Positions 15,001 to 24,000 of a stretch of DNA of 54,798 nucleotides are shown here, piece after piece. The notes beneath the pieces were generated by a model. The model searched no databases. It worked only from the letters and a program-made list of their open reading frames with translations, and was not told where the DNA came from. Every line of letters begins with the position of its first letter. Position 1 is the stretch's first letter. A program made the translations under genes and the position numbers. The stretch is from the NCBI GenBank assembly GCA_937872095.1, contig CALMNW010000014.1, positions 176,799 through 231,596 on the forward strand, given 5' to 3'. The stretch is from an uncultured Verrucomicrobiota bacterium. GTDB lineage: Bacteria; Verrucomicrobiota; Kiritimatiellia; CAIQIC01; Lenti-01.

Positions 15001-18000
15001 CGACGTGTTGTTGGTTTCGCCGGCCCAGACCGTCGCCGGCGCCGCCGGCGTATCGGTGGCGTCGCTGTCGGTCAAGCCGGTGGCCGAATAGTTCGTCCCG
15101 TTGTAGCTCCACGCCTTATAATAATAGGTATCGCAAGCATCCAGGCCGGTGTGGTTTTGCGGCGAGGCGCTGCCCGCATAGACCACCGTGCCGCCCGCGA
15201 AGGGATTGCCCGCCGCCGGAACCGAGCCCGACGGATCGGAGAAGGTCCCGTCGAGGTCATACACGATCACCACGGGGTCGGAATTCGCATTCAACGTGAA
15301 CGCCAGCTGGATCGTGTCCGGGCCGGTCGCCGTGGCCGTGAAGGCATCCGGGGGATCGACCGCCCGCGGCGAGAAGGTTACCACGATGTCGTTGCCCACG
15401 TTGGCGATGGCAAAGGCGCCGCCGTCCGTCGCCGACAGGAAGTTGTTCGTGTCGACCGCGAAGCGGCCGGCCGAGAAGTCCGTCACCGACGAGCCTTCCA
15501 TGATCTTCCAGCTGTAGCCGACCGCCGAATCGAAGCCCGTCGGCGTGCCGTAGAGGTACACGGTGAAAGTGCCGCTGTCGTTCGCGGCGATCGCGCCGGT
15601 GGAGTCGATCAGGTCCCAATCCGTGCCGGCGGTGCCGCTGGCCGCGGAGATGTCCACGCGCATCGCGCCGCCGTCGTCCAGCAACAGCGAATCGCAAACC
15701 AAGGCCGCGCGCGCGGCGGCCGAATTGCCCGGATCCACCGTGCCCAGCACTTCCAAGGCGCCGACCGGGCCGTCGCCCATCAGCGTACCGCTCGGGTTGA
15801 CCGTTATCGCCGTGTTCGCCGCGGAACCGCTCACCAGCAGGGTGCCCGCGCTGACCAGCGTGTTGCCGCTGTAGGTGTTGACGCCGGACAAGGTCAAGGT
15901 GCCCGCGCCGTTCTTGGTCAGCGTGCCCGTGCCGCTCATGGCCGCCGCGTACGTCACGTCGTCCGAGCGGTACCAGATCAGCGCCGCGTTGTTTTCGATG
16001 TCGGCCGCGACGGAGCCCGTCGTCCCGTTGTTGCCGATCTGGACCGTGCCCGCGCTGTTGGTCATTTTGCCGCTGAAGGTGTTCGCGCCCGTCAGCAGCA
16101 GCGTGCCCGTGCCCGTCTTGCCGAAGGCGCCCGAGCCGGAGATCGGGGCCGGATAGGTCAGCGTGTAGGTCGGGTCCACCTGGATGAAGCCGTTGTTCGC
16201 GCCCAGCGTCGTCGAATAGTTGGCGTTCAGCGTGAACGACGCCGTGGCCGCCAGCGTGCCGCCGTTCAGCGTGATCTTGTCGGCATACGCCCCGGCCGGA
16301 TCGGCGCCCAGATTGCGCGAGGCCGAAATGCTCACCGTGCCGCCCTGCACCGTCACCTTCTTGTCGTGCGTGTTGCCGGCGTTGGACAGCACCAAGGTGC
16401 CCGCGCCGGTCTTGGTGATTTCGCCGCCGCCGCTGTCGCCGCTGACGAGACCGCTGATGGTCAGCGTCTTGCTGCTGGCCACGTCGACGACGAACAGATC
16501 GTCGTCCGTCTCGGCGATCGCCAGCGGCCCGCTCAAGGCGGCGGTTTCGGTCGCCCGGAAGGTCTTGACGCCGGTGCTGTCGGTCCGGACGGTCACGGCG
16601 TTGGTCAGCGTGATGGCGGCGCCGAGTTTCAGGGCCGCCGCGAAACTGCCCGAATCCTGGCCGACGAAAATGCCGCCCGTGCCCGCCGCATCCGCGTGGT
16701 TCAGCGTCAGGGTGCCGTTGTCGACGCAGGTGCCGCCGTCGTAGGCGTTGGCGCCGCCCAAGACCAGTTCGCCGGCCTGGTTCTTGACGACGTCGTAGCT
16801 GCCGGCGCCGTCCGCGATCACGCCGTTGTAGGTGTTGGTCTTGGTGTCCGCCACGCCCCAGTACATCCAATTCGACAGCACGAGGCCGCGGTTGGCGTTC
16901 AGCGTGAAGGTGTCCAACGCCACGAAGGCCGCCCCGGCGCCCGAAATCCGCAGGTGCCCCGGCGTGGCCGAGCCCGGCGCCGTGCCCAGTGCGCCGTCGG
17001 TGTAAGCCTGCAGCGTGCCGCTCGAAATGTCCGTGTAGAGCGTGTAGGTGTTGGTGTTGTTCAGCGTGACGACGCCCGTGCCGATCTTCTTCAGGAAGTT
17101 CGGGCTCAGGGTGTTCGTGCACTTCGGATTCGTGCCGTCGGTGATCTTGCCCGCGATCGTGTTCGTGTCGTTGCCCCCGCCCACTTCCACGTAGCCCAGG
17201 TTCGTGATCGTCGTGTCCTGCTTCCAGTACACGTCCGAATCGCCGTCGTTGTAGTAGATCGAGTAGCCGTCGATCCGGTCGCTGTCGCCGGGGCTGTTCA
17301 TCATGGACAAGTCGTACTTGGGCGTCTGGCCCACGATGTCGGCCGAAAATTCCCGGCTGGACAGCACGTCGAACTGCATGGTGATCGTCGTGCCCCACGG
17401 CCGGATGCCCGACCAGCTCAGGGTGCTGCCGCTGCCATAGGTCACGTACAGGTCGCCCGATCCGTTGCCGCATTGGATGTAGCCGCGGGTGTTGCTGTGC
17501 CGGTTGGCCCACGAACCCGTGGACGCCCCGTCGTTCACCGACGCGCCCAGGATCCCGTTGGGGGAATAGCCGTAAACGCTGATGCGGAACCGGTCGCCCG
17601 GTTGCAGCTCGCGGTTCTCGCCGCCGCCGTTGCCGGAGGTCTTGAAGTTCCGCCACGCCACCGACTGCTCATCGCCAGTGTTGGCCCACTGGCCCAGCTC
17701 GTTGGTGTCGCTGCCGTTGTTGTAGATGCCGCCGCCGGATCCCCACGCCGTGTAGTAGGCCTCGCGCTGCAGCAGGCGCACCAGATCCGGAATGCAGGTG
17801 GCCGAAGCGGTGGTTTCGCTGCCGCTGAGCGGCGTACCGCCGGTATAGTAGTTCACGCCCGTGCCCGACCCATTGTATTCGAAGATCTTCACGTAGTAGG
17901 TCGTGTCCGCCGACAGGCCCGTCAGCGTGAAGTTCGTGGCGGAGCCGTCGTAGCAGATCTTGTTGCCGCTGCCCAGGTCGGTCGCGCTGGAATAGTTGGC

Positions 18001-21000
18001 GTTCACGCCCGAGGGCGCCGTGCCGTCCGTCGGCGTCCAGCTCACGGTGTCGCCTTCCCGCACCACCACGATGCGGTTCGCGCCGTTGCCGCTCGTCCAG
18101 TTCACCGTCATCTGCACGTCGGTCACGCCGGTGAACGACAGGCTCGTCGCGTGGACCGTCGGTTCCGCCGCCAAGGTGGCCTGGTTGCCGGTCGCCGGGC
18201 TGTCCTGCCGGTAGTTGATGCCGAGATCGGCGCCGCTGTCTGCGCCCGTTCCTTTATAGGCGAACACTTCCACGTAATAGGTCGTGGCGGCGCTCAGCCC
18301 GGTCACGTCCACCTGCGTCCCGGTGCTCCGATACACGACGTAGCTGCTGCCCAGCGCTTGGCTGCCGTAGGTCGCGCTCGCCGCATGTTCCGTGCCGTCC
18401 ACCGGATCGTCCACCGTCGAATTGCCCGCGCGCACCACCACGATCGCGCCATCGGCGTCCGCGCCGGCCGTCCAGGTGATCCGCATGCCCGTCGCCGCCA
18501 CGTTCGCGAACTGCACGTCGCTCGCCTGGCCCGGCTCGGCGTAGAAGCTGCCCTGCGCCGAATAGGCCGTGTTGACGGAATTGATCGCGTAGCCGCGGTA
18601 GTAGACCCGCGTGCCTTGGCCCAGGCCCGACGCGCTGACCGTGAAGACGTCCGGCATGGCGGGTTCGGTCGTGCTTTCCTGCACCTTGTTGTCGGCCGTC
18701 GTCGGCGTGCCGGCGGTGTTCCACACGACGCCGTAGTCGGTCACCGTCGCGCCGTTGTTCGCGGCCAGCGTCGCCCCCAGCGTCGCGCTCGTCTGGGTGA
18801 TGTCCGCCGCCGTCGGCGTCGTGATGGACGGGGCCGTGACGATCGTCTGCGCGTTGCCGGCGGCCGTGCCGCTTTCGGTGCCGGTCGTCGTCACGTCGGT
18901 CGGCGCCGCGATATTGCAGGTAATGGTGCGGCCGGCCGTCGGCGACGCCGCCACGTCCGCGATCACCAGGTACCGCCGGGCCGCGCTGATGCCCGTCTGG
19001 CCCGTGATCGTGAAGCTGATCGGATCGCCCAGCGCCTGCGCCGCGCTCGAGACGATGCTGTCGCCGCCGTTGTATGTCCCGCTGTTGTCCGCGTCGTAGA
19101 CCACCTCGAAGTTGCTCAGGTCGCCCGCGGTCGCGGTGCCGGCGGTGTCCAAGCTCAGACCCGTGAAATCGATGGTGCCCGTCGCGGGCGAGATCCGGAA
19201 GCCGAAGATCACCGCGTCGGAGGTGTTGGCGGCAAGGTTGCCCGCCACCGGCGCGCCGGTGTTGTCGATCGTCACGGCCGCCGTGATCGTCTGCGCCCCG
19301 CCCGCCGTCGTCGAACCGGACTTGGTGCCGGAGCTGAAGGTCAGGTCGCCCGCGGCAACCGCATTCACGCTGATCGTCTTGCCGGCCACGGCCGCCGCGT
19401 CGACGTCCACCGTGATGAAGACGTAGCCCGTCGCGTCCTTGGCGATTCCTTGCGTCAACGAAGAAAGCGAATGCGAACCCGCGCCCAAGCTCGACGAAAT
19501 CGTCCCCAGCAACGTGTCGCTGCCGGGTTCCAAGGTGCTGTTTGCCGAGTAGTAGATCTTGAAGTTGTCCACGTCGGCGGCGGCGTAGGTCCCGGCCGAA
19601 GTAAAGCTTACGCCGGTCAGCGTCGCGCCCGCGTTCGTCGCGGTCAGCTGGAACTTGTGCAGCAGGTTGGTCGCCGAACCCGCCGGCACGTTCCCCGCCG
19701 CCACTTGCGTTCCGTTGTCCGCCAAAGCGATGTAGGGCGTCGACGCCACGGTCGTCACCGACGCCGTCGTCGAATGGTCGCTGGTGCAGCTGCCGCCTTC
19801 CGCCCGCACGCGGAAGTAATAGGTCACGCTCGTCGTCAGGCCCGTCACCGATTCGCTCGTCGCCGCCACCGCCCGGTTCGAGTAGCCCGCCACGTAGTTC
19901 GGCGTCCCGCCGCCGCCGCCGTCGAAGGCATGGCTGTCCAGATGCGTTTCGTCGCTGATGTTGTACTGGTCCCATTCCGTGCCCAGCGTCGGGAATCCGC
20001 TGCCTGGATTGCTGGTCACGCCGCCCAGGATCGACGATTTCCTCACCAGCGTCTTGTCGACCGTCGTGAACGCCCCATCCGTCCAGGCCGATCCCGGATC
20101 CTCGCCGATGCGCCCGAAGATGTCCACCCACGAGGAGGAAGATATCTTCCAGAGCGCGACGGCGTCGTCACCGTTGAAGTTGACGGACGAACTGACGGTA
20201 TAACTGGTGTTCGTGGCGCTGGTATTGCGATATACGATCGTCCCGCCGTTGGTCAGCGTTCCGGACAGGATATTGCTGGCCGTGGGGACCGTTCCGCCGT
20301 TCGCATAAAGCACCAAGGCATAACCCGACAGGTCCACGCTGGAACCGGTGCCGTTGAAGATCTCGATGTATTTTTCGCTGCTCGCGCCTTCGATGTATTC
20401 GGAAATGAACAAATCGGAGGCGGCGGCGCCGCCCGCGCCGCCGAATTCGCTGTTCGTGCTGACGTCGAGGCAGTAGCCGCTGGCGCCGTCGGCGGCCGAC
20501 CAGTTGGCGGTGAAGTCGACGGAATTCGTCGGGTTGGCCCAGACCGTGGCCGGAGCCGCGGCCGCCAGCGTCGTGTCGTCGTCCGTCAGGCCCGAGGAGA
20601 AGATCGGCGTGGAGGAATACGACCAGGCCTTGTAGTAGTAGTGGGTGCAGCCCACCAGCCCCGCATGGGTGACGGTCGAGCCCGTACCCTTGTAGAGGAT
20701 CGTTCCGCCCGCGAAGGCGTCGCCGACGTTGCCCGGTGCGCTCGCCGGCGCACTGAAGCTGCCGTCCGCGTCGTAGACGATCACGATGTCGTTGCCCGCC
20801 GCGTTCGTCGCGAAGGTCAATTCGATCGAATTGGCATTGGTATCCGAAATGTAGAACGCGGCGGGATCGGCCACCGTCTCCGTCAGCGTGAATACCTTCA
20901 CGACCGGCCGGTGCGTCAGGTTCGTCGCTCGCGAATCGTAGGCCAGCGCGGGATATTGGTGGTCGCCCCATTCGCGCGTGTCGAAGAGGAACCCGTCGGC

Positions 21001-24000
21001 GAACGTCGTGCCCGCATAGGTCATCGTGGCGATGAAATTCGCCTGCAGATCGTTGCCCGGCAGCACGTAGTCGTACGGGCGCGTGTCGGACGGATTGGTG
21101 TTCTCGCCGCCCGCCTTGGTCTTCGGCACGCTCGCGTCGCTCACCAGCGTCGTCAGGATGTCCAGCACGTTCTCGTCGGTGCGGTTGGTCTGGTTCAGAT
21201 CGCCCGCGATCGCCAGGTAGTTGCTTGTGCCGAAGTTCGCCTGCACGATGTAGTTCGTGATCGCCCGGGCTTCGTTTTCGCGGGTGGCCAGATCGCTGGC
21301 CAAATCGCCGGCCTTCAGGTGCACGCTGACGAGGTTCAGGTCCTTGGTGCCCGGCAGGTCGATGCGCGCATGCAGGTGTTCGCGGTAGCCCACGTACGCG
21401 TCGCTCCAGACGTTCGTTTCCAGGAACGGCCAGCGGCTGATGATGCCGTTGGGGATCGCGTATTGCCCGGTCGTGCCGTCCACGACGTAATGGTAGCCCG
21501 AACCGAAGATCGAGTCCACGAACGCCTGGTAGCTCGCGTTGGTGATCGCCCATTCCTGGATCGCCACGATGTCCGGCTGCAACGCCCGCAGCAACCGCTG
21601 GCCGGCATCGCCCCAGGCGGTGACGTCGCCCACCGTCACCGTGCCGTTCACCAGGTTGGCCGACACGAGCGAGAAGCCGTCGTCGTCGCGGATGAACAGG
21701 GTGTGCACGTCCGGACCCGCGACCAGGCAGCCATCCGCCTGCGTCAGCGTGAAGCGCACCATCTCCGGACCTTCCGCCGTCGCGTCGTTGACGAGGGTGA
21801 TCTGGAGGTTGGCCGTGGTCGATCCGCCGGAGGTGAACACGACGTTCGTGGTCGTGGCCGTGAAGTCCGTGCCGCCGCCGACCGCCGTCCCGGCGATGGC
21901 CACCCGCACCGTCGCGTCCGCCGCCGCCGAGATCGCGATCGGAATGTTGAATGCGGTCGTGTTCGTTTCGATTTGGATCGTTTCCGTGCCGCTGAATTTG
22001 GCCGTCGGCAGGGTGCCCACGGCCGTCAGCTTCAGTTCGTCGACGTAGAATTCGTCGAAGCGGTTGTCGCCGGCCGCCGCCTCGTCGTAGCGGATCCGCA
22101 CCCGCACGTTCGTCGCGTTGTCCACCAGACTAAGCACGTACGGATTCGCGTCCGCCGTCCGGTCCGCCACGACTTCGCCGAAATCCACGTTCTGGCTGCT
22201 GTAGCCGTCCACCAGTTGCGTCGAAACGCCCCAGGTCGAGCCGTTGTCATACGAGACTTCCAGATACAGGTCGTCGCCGGAATCCACTCCGTAGGCCGCA
22301 TAGGCCACCGACAGCTGGATGCCGGAACTGTTCGCCGGCATCTTCACGTTGTCGAACGTGATCGTCGGATCGACGTCGCCCGCGTTGGACCCCGTCAGCA
22401 TCAGGCTGTAGTTCCCCGCCGCGTTGGTGATGGTCCGCGGCCCCAGCTCCACCGCCGTCGTCGAAGGCGTCCACGACCAGTTGTCGTTGGTGGTGCCCTC
22501 GAATCCCGTCCGTCGCAGGGTCGTGACGGGCGCCTCGACCGTCACGGTGAAGGCCGCGCCGCCGCTGTCGCAGGTCGTCGTCGAGTTCGACACGTAGATC
22601 GTGCCGTTGTAGGCGGCCGCCCCCGCCGCGCCCGGCACCGTCAGCGCGATCGGGCTGGCGCCCAGCGCCGTCCACGACACGTCCGCGAAGCCCTGGCCTT
22701 CCGCGGTCCCGTCGTAGTCGATCCGATAGTGGCTCGGGCTGCCGCTCGTGCCGGAATACGGCAGGTTCGCGCTTGTGTCGCCCTGCGTCACGCTGGGACT
22801 GGCCCCCAGCGTGATCGTCGGCAGCGCATTCACGGTCACCGTGAACGCGTTGCTGGCGCTTTCGCAGCCCGTCGTCGAATTCCGGACGGTGATCGTCCCG
22901 TTGTAGGCCGCCGCCGCCGCTCCGCCCGGCACCGTCAGCGACACCGGACTGGCGCCCAGCGCCGTCCACGACACGTCCGCGAAGCCCGCGGTTTCCGCCG
23001 TCCCGTCGAAATCGATCCGATACTGGTTGGGACTGCCGGAAGTGCCGGTATACGGCAGATTCGCGCTCGTGTCGCCCGCGCACGTGCTCGGGCTGGAGCC
23101 CAGCGTGATCGTCGGCAGCGCGTAGACCGTCAGCACGCCGTTGGTGGTGATGGAGGACGCTCCGCCGAAGGGGTTGTAGACGACCACGTCGTAGGTGCCC
23201 GCGTCGGCGGCCTCCAGATTGCTGATCGTCAGCGTGTCCGACGTCGCCCCAGATATGTCCCCGCCGTTGGACAGCGGCTTCTGGCCGTAGTCGCCGCTCC
23301 AGGAGGAATACGCCGCCGCGTCGTCGTCGAACAGGGCGGCCGCCGGGGATTTCCCCACTTTCAGGCTGTTGAAGAACAGGTCGCCGCCCGACTGCCCGCT
23401 GGCCTCGTAGTAGAACGCCCGGAACCGGCTGATGGAGGACACGCCGTTGGCGTAGGTCCCGGTGAATGGCCCGTACGTGGAACCGCCCTTGACCGTGACC
23501 ATCATCGAGTAGGTCGTCGTCGTCACGTTCGTTATCGTGATCAGCAGCCCGGCCTCCGTCCCGCCAATGCCCGAATCCGCCTCGCCGCCGTTGCGGTTGA
23601 TCGTGTAGTTGCTGTCGCCGCCCTGGAAATAGAATTCGAGTCCGGTGGTCCCGCTGCTGTTCTGCAGGCTGAACCCGACGACCGACCCGCCGCCGACGCC
23701 GGCGTTGTCCATTTCGACGTAGAACATGTGGCCCGTGGCCACCGCGGTGAAATCGCGCTTGGCCTCGGTCGTGAAGCCGTTGTTGGCCCACATGCCCCAC
23801 GCCTTGGTGCTGGTGTCGATGCTCGACTGGTTGTTGCCGATGAACACGCCGCCGTTGCTGGCATCGGTCGTGGTCGACCAGTTGGCGCTCCAGCCCGTGC
23901 CGCGCTTGCGCCAGGCGTAGCTGATGGGGGCCGTGCCCGAAGCCGTCACCGTCAGGTTCACGCTCGATCCGGCGCAACCGGAATAGGTCGCGTTCGGCTG

